Assembly: GCF_042651065.1 (NCBI RefSeq)
Contig: NZ_JBHSCH010000118.1
Coordinates: forward strand, 1 to 10,077
DNA length: 10,077 nucleotides
Direction of reading: 5' to 3'
Source: Pseudoroseomonas aestuarii
GTDB taxonomy: Bacteria > Pseudomonadota > Alphaproteobacteria > Acetobacterales > Acetobacteraceae
Below, one piece after another: positions 1 through 7,815 of this stretch. Under the pieces are notes generated by a model. It saw only the letters and a list, made by a program, of their open reading frames with translations, was not told the DNA's origin and made no database searches. The stretch's first letter is position 1, and each line of letters begins with the position of its first letter. Both the position numbers and the translations under genes were made by a program.

Positions 1-51
1 GCCCAGTTCGCCGTGCTGTTCGGCGAGCGTTTCACCCGCGCCATGGCCTGA
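1..51 (+). CDS. 3' end of an unidentified plus-strand gene (partial)
   Basis: Frame 1 is open from the left edge to a TGA at 49-51 and encodes the last 16 residues, AQFAVLFGERFTRAMA. The residue mix (Phe, Ala, Arg, Glu) and GC-rich third positions fit a real coding end in a high-GC genome, and its direction would make it convergent with the large minus-strand operon. Sixteen residues are too few to assign a family, and a chance open frame cannot be excluded. No function is proposed. Confidence 0.4.
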   Translation, partial: AQFAVLFGERFTRAMA

Positions 52-264
52 GCGTGTTCAACCGCTCCGCCCTACACGAAATTCCTGACAGTCCCGTCGG
101 AACTCGTCTGGCGCACCATGTTTGAAACACATCAGGATGCCGAGCAGGCCATCGGCCGCCACATTGATGGTCTCTACAGCCCTGTCAGGCGCCACTCCGC
201 GCCCGGCTTCACAAGCCCGGTCCAGTTCGAGAAGATGGCCGCCAGTTGATCCAGCGCCTCTCCG

Positions 265-3200
265 TCAAACCGCAGCAATTCCCTTACCGTCATCCATCAG
301 TTTTTTGATGCCATCCGACGTCGCGGTGAAGACACGCTCCATATGATCACGAATAGCCTGCAGCTCCCTCATCTGTGCCTCTCCACCAAGGCGCGCGCGC
401 TTTTCGAATTCTTCTGCCAGCAGGGCCAATGCACTGGCTCCTAGAATGCGGCTTGAACTCTTGATTGTATGAGCGGGCATAATGGCATCCTCCACTTGAG
501 CCATGGCCAATGCCTTCTTGATGTCTTCGATGTAAGAGGAAGTGTCTTGCAAATAAAATGAAATAAGAACTTCAAATTTTTTCATCGATGATTTTGTTTT
601 CTGAAATTCCGCCAGGTCAATAACGGGAATCTTGGAACGCGGGAGAGGCGGTTGCTCTGCCGTAGGAGCGGCCATGCCTGGCGCTGCCTTCGGCGACGTA
701 GCCGGAGCGGGATTCTCCGAAGAGCCTTTCAGCAGAGGCGCTTCTATAGTCACCGGAGACTGGGCCTTAGGGGCCGCTGAGGGCCGGAAGCTGGCAGTTG
801 TTGTGCCTGGAAGCTCGGCTGCCAGATCCTGCTCCAATGACCCGGGCAGGGGTGCCTTGACTGTCGCCGTGGGCGAATGCGAGGGAATTTTGACCGCCGC
901 CAGGACACGCTGCTTCTTCGCCGCGGTGGATGTGAAATCCTTCAGCGAGTCTAGAAGCATCTGCAGATCGACCGTGCTGATCGGCTTGCTCAAGAAGGCG
1001 TCCATGCCGGCTGCAAGGCATTTCTCACGATCACCCTTCAAGGCGTTTGCTGTCAAAGCAACGATCGGCACGCGGTGAATCTCGCCATCCGCCATCATGC
1101 GCCGAAGATGGCCGCTGGCCTCGTAGCCATCCATCACAGGCATCTGGCAGTCCATAAAGATCACGTCGAAACGGCCCTGCAACGCTGCCTCAATCGCCTT
1201 CTTGCCATTGGTCGCTCTCGCAACCTCGAAGCCCAGATCCCTGAGGATCTCTTCTCCGAACATCAGATTCACGTTGTTGTCGTCCACGAGAAGCGCCTTG
1301 TATCCTTCGAACGGATGAGCAGGGGAGATGCTGGATGCACCGGCCATGTCCATTCCCTCTGCTTTGGAAATTCCGCTCTGCACGACGCGTAGTATGGTCT
1401 CGTACAATGTGTGTGCGCTGAACGGCTTGATGACCACCTGGGAGAACGCAGCATAGCGTTTGTCGGCCTGCTGCGTACCGAGCACGATAGTCGGCGCGGC
1501 AGATAGGGCAGGGAACGCCTGCGCCAGGCGCCTGACTTCCAAAGCTTCCTCGATATGCGGGCCCTGGTCGATCACCAGGGCATCGAAGGGAGCATTTTCG
1601 GCCTGGGCCTGCAATGCCCGCTGCAATGTCACCGTGGGTTCGAACCAGACGCATTCGACGCCACGCACCTCAAGCCCTTTACCGATGATGCTCTTCAGCG
1701 GCGGGGCACCGCAGATGATGGCCAGCCGCAATGCGGGCCCTTTTTCGATCGTGGCGGGCTGCAGTACCTGCACCGGCAGCCGGAAGGTGAAGGTCGATCC
1801 CTGGCCGATCGCACTGGTGACGCCGATGTGGCCGCCCATCAGTTCGCAAAGTTCGCGGCAGATGGAGAGGCCGAGCCCGGTTCCTCCATACAGCCGGGTC
1901 GTGCTCGCCTCCGCCTGGGTGAAGCGGGAGAAGAGCTTGGCCATGCTTTGCTCCGAGATGCCGATACCGCTATCCCGGATCGAGACACGGATGAGCGCCT
2001 GGCCTGTCTTGTCATCATGGGATTCGACGGCCGCGGAAACGAAGATCTCACCCTGCTTCGTGAACTTGAGCGCGTTCGATATCAGATTCCCGATGATCTG
2101 GCGCAGGCGCGTCGGGTCCGCCTGGACGAATTCCGGCAGGTCGGGCTCGATGTCCAGCAGGAGGTCGAGCTCCTTGTCCTGTGCTCCCATAGCGTAGAAG
2201 CCGACAATGTCGCTGATCAGCCCTGGCAGGTTGACCCGCACGGGGTCGATCGCCATCTGCCCGCTCTCGAGCTTGGAGATATCCAGGATGTCGTTGAGGA
2301 TGGACAGAAGAACGCCGCCAGACGAGCGAATCTGTCGCACGTAGCGAAGCTGTTGCTCGGAAAGCTCCGTCCGCGTCAGGAGTTCCGCCATGCCGAGAAC
2401 CCCGTTGAGCGGCGTGCGGATCTCATGGCTCATATTGGCCAGGAAGGTCGATTTGGAGTCGTTGGCACTGTTCGCCTTGTCGAGTGCCGCCTGAAGCTCC
2501 GCCTCTGCTCGCCGGCGGTCTCTCATGTAATGCACCGAAAGCGCTACGGTGATCGCGCTGATCGCCAGAATGCCGGCGACCATGAAGGCGAGCTTTCCGA
2601 AACGCACCGTCCTGTCCCAGTTGGCGAGCACGATCTGGCTGTTGTGCGCCAGCCTTACCGCCTCCTGCGTGGCGTCCCCGGTCCAGTCCGCGGTGCCGCG
2701 GCCGGGCAGGATGAATTCGGTTTGCACCTCGTCCACAGTAAGCCGCGCCGCGGTCAGGCTGCCTTCCCGGAAATCGGCACTGAGCTCTTCGAGCATCTTG
2801 CGTACTTCCACCGCCGCATAGACGATGAAGAAGTCGGCAGGGCCTTCGCCCAAGCGCATGGCCTGCGCCAGCACGACCTCGTCGCCGTCCATGTTGGGGA
2901 ACAGCGACGCGAAGGCTTGCGGCCGGATGGCCGTGATCAGCCCCTCATTCTGCAGCAGTTGCGCCGCGAGCCGCTGCGCCTCCACCGGATTGACATCCAG
3001 AAGAACGTCCGGGCTGGTGAAGGAGCGGCGCTGACGCAAGGAATCGCCGCGTATCAGCCCGAGATCGATGATGTAAGGCGAGAGGCGCGACGCGACACGC
3101 AGCTTGGCGGCGACTTGCTCTTCCCGGCGCGCGGAGATGAAGGCCGCCAGATCCTTCACCCGGACCAGAACGGTGTCGGCCTGCGCCATCACCAGGCGGC

Positions 3201-3369
3201 TCAGCATTCGTCTCTCGCCGAGGAATAGCCGGTTCTGCTCGCGGATGAAGGTCACCGAGTACCAGCCGACCAGCATCGCGGTGAGACCGCAGATCACCAG
3301 CATCATCGGGACCGCGCGGAGCTTTCCGGTCCGCCCGCGGCGCCACTCCGCCATCGCATGCCTTACCAT
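265..3369 (-). CDS. Hybrid sensor histidine kinase (2 TM, HisKA-HATPase-pseudoREC-REC-HPt)
   Basis: This 1034-residue inner-membrane kinase probably senses a periplasmic signal and feeds a multistep phosphorelay. Membrane segments lie at about residues 20-41 and 260-281, bracketing a periplasmic region of about 218 residues with no fold I can name. The H-box holds the autophosphorylated His315 (MSHEIRTPLNG). The ATPase domain shows the N-box (NLISNALKF), G1 (DSGIGI), F-box and G2 (GGTGLGLS). A receiver-like domain (about 555-675) keeps Asp601 but lacks the acidic pair. The second receiver is complete: Asp696/697, phosphoacceptor Asp740, Thr773 and Lys795. A Pro/Ala-rich linker (about 815-910) leads to an HPt domain with His967 (AHTIKSSS). 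The start at 3369 overlaps the previous gene by 7 bases and has AGGAG 11 bases upstream (3381-3385). Met6 at 3354 is an alternative start. The last gene of the operon, its HPt could pass phosphate to the REC protein encoded just upstream (inference). The HPt-coding DNA contains a strongly AT-rich patch at 541-600. Confidence 0.95.
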   Translation of the reverse strand: MVRHAMAEWRRGRTGKLRAVPMMLVICGLTAMLVGWYSVTFIREQNRLFLGERRMLSRLVMAQADTVLVRVKDLAAFISARREEQVAAKLRVASRLSPYIIDLGLIRGDSLRQRRSFTSPDVLLDVNPVEAQRLAAQLLQNEGLITAIRPQAFASLFPNMDGDEVVLAQAMRLGEGPADFFIVYAAVEVRKMLEELSADFREGSLTAARLTVDEVQTEFILPGRGTADWTGDATQEAVRLAHNSQIVLANWDRTVRFGKLAFMVAGILAISAITVALSVHYMRDRRRAEAELQAALDKANSANDSKSTFLANMSHEIRTPLNGVLGMAELLTRTELSEQQLRYVRQIRSSGGVLLSILNDILDISKLESGQMAIDPVRVNLPGLISDIVGFYAMGAQDKELDLLLDIEPDLPEFVQADPTRLRQIIGNLISNALKFTKQGEIFVSAAVESHDDKTGQALIRVSIRDSGIGISEQSMAKLFSRFTQAEASTTRLYGGTGLGLSICRELCELMGGHIGVTSAIGQGSTFTFRLPVQVLQPATIEKGPALRLAIICGAPPLKSIIGKGLEVRGVECVWFEPTVTLQRALQAQAENAPFDALVIDQGPHIEEALEVRRLAQAFPALSAAPTIVLGTQQADKRYAAFSQVVIKPFSAHTLYETILRVVQSGISKAEGMDMAGASSISPAHPFEGYKALLVDDNNVNLMFGEEILRDLGFEVARATNGKKAIEAALQGRFDVIFMDCQMPVMDGYEASGHLRRMMADGEIHRVPIVALTANALKGDREKCLAAGMDAFLSKPISTVDLQMLLDSLKDFTSTAAKKQRVLAAVKIPSHSPTATVKAPLPGSLEQDLAAELPGTTTASFRPSAAPKAQSPVTIEAPLLKGSSENPAPATSPKAAPGMAAPTAEQPPLPRSKIPVIDLAEFQKTKSSMKKFEVLISFYLQDTSSYIEDIKKALAMAQVEDAIMPAHTIKSSSRILGASALALLAEEFEKRARLGGEAQMRELQAIRDHMERVFTATSDGIKKLMDDGKGIAAV

Positions 3370-4316
3370 TTGACATCTCGCTCCTGGGCGATGAAGCCGA
3401 TCGCCTTGTTGCCGGTCTTGTCAAAGCTCAGCCGGTCGAAGGCGAAGTTCGCGGCGCGCGAGATGCCACGCCCGCAGCTGGCAGCGGCCCGGCTGGGATC
3501 CGCTGTCAGGTAGGGTCGCCAATCGAATCCGGGTCCATTGTCGGCGACGCTGATGTAGATGCCATCCTGGCGGCGGATCGCGGCCGCCTCCACCCAGCTT
3601 TCGGCGAAGCGCGCCTCCTGCGACCGCTCGGCCAGCGCCTGCTGCCATTGGCCTTGCATCATCAGGCGCGCCTTCTCCTGGAAGCCGAAGCGCAGGACAC
3701 CATGCTCAACCGCGTTCTGAACCAATTCGTAAATGCCCTGGATGGCGCGGTCCGGCGTGTCCTGCATGCTGGCCAGCATGCTCACCACCGGCTCCACCTC
3801 CTCCGGACGGCGCAGACGGAACTTCACCGCCTGCATGAAGCGGAAGGCCTCCTGGTGGCCGGCGAGATCGGCCCGCAGCTTGCGCTGCCGCGCCACCTCG
3901 CGAATGGCGGAGTTGACGACGGAGGCGACCACCTTCTCCACCGGCGGCTTGGTGAGATAGTAGAAGGCCCCCGCCTCGATCCCCGCGCTGACATCCTCGC
4001 TGTCGGCTGCGCCGGTCAGGATGATGACGGGCATGTGCCGGGTCTGCGGTTCGCGCTTGAGCCGCCGTGTCAGGCCCAGCCCGTCCATCACCGGCATGGT
4101 GCGGTCGGTCATCACGAGGTCTGCCATGCCGGGGTTCTCCCGCAGCAGCGCGAAGGCCTCAGCGCCATTGCCGGCGGTGTGCACGCGGTGGCCAAGCTGC
4201 TCCAGGCATTGCTCCATCGCCAGCAGGCTGGTGCGGTCGTCATCGACCAGCAGGATGTTCACGGCGCGGGCATCGGCGCCGGCGGGGCCAGGAGGCGTGG
4301 CGGATGCGGGCGGCAT
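3363..4316 (-). CDS. Response regulator with C-terminal RsbW-like ATPase domain
   Basis: This 317-residue, probably cytoplasmic protein has two domains. Residues 19-135 form a complete CheY-like receiver with acidic Asp25/26/27, phosphoacceptor Asp71 (MTDRTMPVMDG), Thr101 and Lys123-Pro124. Residues from about 185 to 315 look like a GHKL ATPase of the anti-sigma/RsbW (HATPase_c_2) type. Visible parts are an N-box ELVQNAVEHG (Glu197, Asn201), a G1 box VADNGPGF (Asp259) and a late RGISRAANFAFDRLSF segment in place of the usual kinase G2 box. No H-box is present, so it is not an ordinary histidine kinase. Proteins of this design are known to control partner-switch outputs by acting on STAS anti-anti-sigma proteins, but no STAS, PP2C or sigma gene is visible here. 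It starts 1 base after the adaptor gene stop with AGGAG 7 bases upstream, and overlaps the kinase gene by 7 bases. Its phosphodonor is probably that kinase. Confidence 0.9.
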   Translation of the reverse strand: MPPASATPPGPAGADARAVNILLVDDDRTSLLAMEQCLEQLGHRVHTAGNGAEAFALLRENPGMADLVMTDRTMPVMDGLGLTRRLKREPQTRHMPVIILTGAADSEDVSAGIEAGAFYYLTKPPVEKVVASVVNSAIREVARQRKLRADLAGHQEAFRFMQAVKFRLRRPEEVEPVVSMLASMQDTPDRAIQGIYELVQNAVEHGVLRFGFQEKARLMMQGQWQQALAERSQEARFAESWVEAAAIRRQDGIYISVADNGPGFDWRPYLTADPSRAAASCGRGISRAANFAFDRLSFDKTGNKAIGFIAQERDVKW

Positions 4317-4317
4317 C

Positions 4318-5652
4318 TCAGCGCTCCTGGAAGGATGTGCTCAAGGCCCGGCGGATCGGGCTCAGCAGATAGGCCATGACCGTCTTGTCGCCGGTGATGA
4401 TGTCGGCCGTGACGGCCATGCCAGGCGAGAGCAGGGCACCAGGCGCCAGGGGCAGGTGGTTCGAGGCCAGGTCCACCTGCACCTTGTAGTAGGCCATCCC
4501 GTCGCCGCTGAAGGAGGAGGGCGAGACGCGCGAGACGCGGCCCTCGATCCAGCCGAAGCGGGTGAAGTCGTAGGCGGAAATCTTGACATGCACCGGAAGC
4601 CCGGGCCGGACATGGCCGATCTGGGAGACGGGCAGCCGCGTCTCGGCATGCAGCATCTCGTCCAGCGGCACGATCACCGCCAGGGGCTGACCCGCGCCCG
4701 CCACACCACCGATTGTCGTCACTTCCAGCGACTTGACAATGCCGCGCACCGGCGAGCCCACCGTCAGGCGCTCCTGCCGCCTGAGCCGCTTCGAGACATC
4801 GCCCTCCAGCGCCATCACCGCCCGGCGCAACTCCTGGATGCGGGAGGCCAGGTCGGACCGGACGGAGGCCAGGGTGGCAATCTTGTTCTTCTGCGCCTCG
4901 GCCACGGCCTCCAGGGCGGTGCGGCGCTTCTCCAGAGCGACCTGGAGCTGGTTCTCTGCATCCTCGCGCTCCTTGCGCCGCTCGGAGTACTGCGTTCGTG
5001 TGGCGTAGCCTTGGTTGAACAAGGTGCCGATCCTTGCCTCCTGTTCCGCGGCGAAGGCGTGGTTGTTGCGCAGCCCGGCGATCTGGGTCTCCAGCGTCCT
5101 GAGTTGCAGCCGTGCCTGCTCGATCTGGCTGTCCAGTAGGGAAATCTGGCTTGCCTGCGCGTCACGCTGCGCCGCATGGGCCGCCGCTGTGGCCCGGACC
5201 GCGACATCCTCTCCGAAGGCCTGGAAGTCTGGCGCCCGGTCCTCCATCAGCGCCACGAGCCCCTCGATCTGTGCCAGCAGGTTGTGCCGCTGGAGCGTCA
5301 TCACCTGCACGTCCTCGGTGGTGCCGCCATCGGTCAGGATGAAGATCGGCGCACCACGCTCCACGAGCTCGCCAGGCTGCACGAGGATCTGCTCGACCAT
5401 GCCGCCTTCGAAATGCTGCACGACGCGCTCGAAGCCGGAGGGCACGATCGTGCCGCTGGCCTGGGAGACGTCGTGCACGCGTGCCGTCGCGGCCCAGCCG
5501 ACAAAGGCCAGTACGCTGAGCGCCACCAGGACGCATATGCGACGCAGCATGCGCTGCGGCACCTTCTCGTGGACCAGCAACGGATAGACCAGCTGCGCCT
5601 CATCCGAGGCAGGGAGGGGGCTGGGCGGCGGCGCTGGCGAGAGAGCGTTCAT
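4318..5652 (-). CDS. HlyD-family type I secretion periplasmic adaptor
   Basis: This 444-residue membrane fusion protein should bridge an inner-membrane ABC exporter to an outer-membrane TolC-like channel. A short cytoplasmic Pro-rich N-terminus is followed by one membrane anchor at about 39-56. A lipoyl-like half follows (QHFEGGMVEQILVQPGELV, about 79-98), then a long Glu/Gln/Arg-rich coiled-coil region (about 140-310), the second lipoyl half (SPVRGIVKSLEV) and a beta-barrel domain. The C-terminus carries the hallmark of secretion adaptors: GMAVTADIITGDKTVMAYL, followed by SPIRRAL near the end. Length and domain order are normal for the family. The ATG overlaps the stop of the upstream ABC gene (ATGA), which suggests translational coupling, but there is also a good independent ribosome site (AGGGG, 5 bases upstream). 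No TolC homologue lies in the window, so the outer-membrane partner must be encoded elsewhere. Confidence 0.95.
   Translation of the reverse strand: MNALSPAPPPSPLPASDEAQLVYPLLVHEKVPQRMLRRICVLVALSVLAFVGWAATARVHDVSQASGTIVPSGFERVVQHFEGGMVEQILVQPGELVERGAPIFILTDGGTTEDVQVMTLQRHNLLAQIEGLVALMEDRAPDFQAFGEDVAVRATAAAHAAQRDAQASQISLLDSQIEQARLQLRTLETQIAGLRNNHAFAAEQEARIGTLFNQGYATRTQYSERRKEREDAENQLQVALEKRRTALEAVAEAQKNKIATLASVRSDLASRIQELRRAVMALEGDVSKRLRRQERLTVGSPVRGIVKSLEVTTIGGVAGAGQPLAVIVPLDEMLHAETRLPVSQIGHVRPGLPVHVKISAYDFTRFGWIEGRVSRVSPSSFSGDGMAYYKVQVDLASNHLPLAPGALLSPGMAVTADIITGDKTVMAYLLSPIRRALSTSFQER
4324..4328 (-). promoter_or_regulatory. Ribosome binding site of the REC-ATPase regulator (AGGAG)
   Basis: A consensus AGGAG lies seven bases before the ATG at 4316-4314, inside the last codons of the adaptor gene. 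It supports this start and efficient translation of the regulator as part of the same transcript. Confidence 0.65.
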
Positions 5653-7815
5653 GCAGGCCCCTGCACCAGCGCCGCAGGCGTCGTCACCGCTGGCACCTTT
5701 CCGTAGCGCAGAACGACGACGCGCTCGGCCAGCGCCAGGAAGTCCGACCTGTGAGAGACGAACAGGACGGTCCGGCTGCGGCTTCTTTGCGTGATGATGT
5801 CCCTGATCACCCGGCCTACCTCGCCATCCAGCAAGCGGTTAGGCACCTCGTCTATCAAGAGGATATTACTTTCGGTTAAAAGCGCCTGTGCCACGGCGAA
5901 CTTGAAGTGGAACTCCAGAGGGAAGGTCTTCGTCTCGTCGCAGCGGTGGTCGAGGCCATCCTCCAACTGCTCCACCGCCTCCGCCAGGCGGGCGGCCTGA
6001 AGCGCCAGACGCAGCTTGCCCTCCTCCGCAAGAGGATTGACGAAGAGCAGGTTGTCGCGCAGCGTGCCCGGAAACAGCCGCGGATGCTGCGGGACGTAGG
6101 CGATGCGGCGGCGCAGCTCGTCGGGCGGCAGCTGGCGCAGATCCACGCCATCGAGCCGCACGGCGCCAATCGTCAGGTCGCTCAGCCCCTGGACCAGCTT
6201 GAGCACGGTCGTCTTGCCGCTGCCATTGGCCCCGGTGATGCCGATACGGCTGCCAGGTGGTATCTCGAGGTCCAGGCCGACAAAGACGGGGCGCGTATCG
6301 GCGGCGCGGAAGCCGGTGTTGAGGAAGCTGATTCCACCCTGCAACGGGCGTGCCTGGCTGTACTGCCGCACCTCATCCCGCTCGGGCGGGATCTCCATCA
6401 GCCCATTCAGCTGGCCCAGGCTGTTCCGCAGTTGCTCGCAACGCTGCACCGAGAGGCAAAGCATGTGGGAGGGAACCATGGCGCGGCGGCCCAGGATGGT
6501 GCACGCAAGCAGCCCGCCGGTGCCAAGGGTGCCGGCCCAGACCGCCTCCGTCCCTGCCGCGAGCATCAGCATTGTCCTGCTGCCGCCGCACGCAGCCGAT
6601 CATGCGGCCCGACCATTGGTGCTGCAGGCCGGCCTGGCGAATTACCTCCCGCTTCTGGAAGGTCTCGATGGTCATACGCTGCATCTCGGTGGACTCGTCG
6701 GCCGCGATCGAGGTCATCACCCGCGCCCGGCGCAGCAGCACCGAGAACAGCCAGAGATGCGCCAGGATACCGAGCAGCGGCACCACCACCACCCATCCCG
6801 CCACGGCGGCGAGCAGGCCGAGGGAGGCGGCGGTGATCGGTGCCTCGAGCAGCGCGATGAAGGCGGGGCCGGTGATGAAGTCGCGGACGTTCTCGAAGGT
6901 GCGCAGGCGCGCCACCTGGTCGGTTACCGAGGCCCGTTCGGAGATGGCGGGCCTGATCTTGAGGATGCGCTCGAAGGTCGCGCCGGCGACGAGGAACTCC
7001 AGCCGGTTTGCGATCCAGGCCAGCATCCGGCTGCGCTGCCCGACCAGCAGGCCCTCAATGAGCACGATGAGTGCCATGCCGAGCGCGAACATCGGCAGCG
7101 GCTCAAGCGAGCCCAGGCTGATCACGTGGTGGTAGATCTGAATGGTGAACAGCGGCAGCGCCGTGCTGACGCCGGCGATGGCCAGGCTGACCAGTATGAG
7201 GCCGCCGGCCAGCCAGCCGAACTTGGCCATAAGGGCACGAAACCAGCGGTGCCCGGTGTGGCTGCGCCGCGCCGCGGAGAGCGGGTGGGTATCGCCCTCG
7301 CGCGGGAAGCTCCAGAGGGTGCCGCGGCCGAGCTGGCGTGATGAGGCCAGCTCCTCCATCGCGCCGGAGGGCCAAAGCCGCCACATTCGGTTGCTGCCGG
7401 GCAGGCGCAGGATGACGGAGGCGCCTTCCCCGCCGCCATCGTGCAGCAGCGGCGCCTGCGGCTGCGCCGGCAGGCGGGCAAGCGGCGTGGCGCAGAAACC
7501 GAGATGCCCCATCGCGGCAATGATGCCATCCGCGTCCAGCGGCGTGGGTTCGGCCGGCAGGGCGGCGAGCAGCTGGCGCAGCGGAAAGTCCGTGCCGGCG
7601 GTCAGGCAGAGCGCGCAGAACAGCCGCTCGTCGCCCTCATCGCCGCTGAGGCCGTGCCGGCTGCGGCGCACCAGCGCCTGCAGTTGGGCAAGCCAGTTCA
7701 GCAGGCTCCGCAGCGCCGCACCGCCTTCCGTGTCACCGTGCGGTGCCGTGCGACTGGCCTGCTCCGGCGCGGCCGGCACTGCCCGGGCGGCATCCTGCCG
7801 GGGCGGTATGATCAT
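5649..7815 (-). pseudogene. Type I secretion ABC transporter half B, C39-like N-terminus, frameshifted
   Basis: Two frames together encode an HlyB/LapB-type ABC exporter. The first frame (from 7815, ATGA overlap with the upstream gene) gives a poorly conserved C39-like domain (about residues 60-150) in which I see no catalytic Cys/His, then membrane segments up to GRMIGCVRRQQ. Near 6575 the similarity jumps to another frame, starting about MLMLAAGTEAVWAG, and runs to the stop at 5649. The first frame itself runs on as unrelated sequence to a stop at 6373. The second frame holds the ATPase domain: Walker A GANGSGKTT (Lys at 6213-6215), Q-loop YVPQ, Walker B ILLIDE (Glu at 5847-5849) and H-loop VSHR (His at 5751-5753). 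The LSGGQ signature is replaced by about FPLEF. Compared with HlyB, about 18-20 residues of the membrane domain are missing at the junction, so a deletion is more likely than a single-base error. The product is probably non-functional unless the two parts associate. An assembly error is not excluded. Confidence 0.85.
5658..5662 (-). promoter_or_regulatory. Ribosome binding site of the HlyD-type adaptor (AGGGG)
   Basis: AGGGG sits five bases before the adaptor ATG, inside the final codons of ABC half B. It matters because ribosomes entering at the half B start would stop early at 6373 after the frame change, so coupled translation into the adaptor is probably lost and this site would carry initiation. 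Confidence 0.5.

Noticed and set aside
205..217. Small hairpin (GGCTT-CAC-AAGCC) as a terminator for the convergent genes
   Set aside because: The stem is only 5 bp with no following T-run on either strand. Too weak to call.
122..346. 74-codon plus-strand frame from the gap into the kinase 3' end
   Set aside because: Ser/Pro/Arg-rich with no motif, no evident ribosome site, and its 3' part overlaps the kinase coding sequence. Not supported.
1555..3228. 557-codon open frame on the plus strand opposite the kinase gene
   Set aside because: It is rich in Arg, His, Asp and Gln with no domain pattern, typical of an antisense shadow in high-GC DNA, while the minus strand carries an unmistakable kinase.
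4021..5139. 372-codon plus-strand open frame across the regulator and adaptor genes
   Set aside because: Low-complexity His/Arg/Gly sequence spanning two well-supported minus-strand genes. Antisense shadow.
6373..6572. Two separate intact ABC genes instead of one broken gene
   Set aside because: The first frame ends in unrelated shadow sequence and the second starts inside a membrane domain without a well-spaced ribosome site, so one interrupted gene explains both.
6103..7341. 412-codon plus-strand open frame opposite ABC half B
   Set aside because: No recognisable domain, and membrane and ATPase motifs are clear on the opposite strand.
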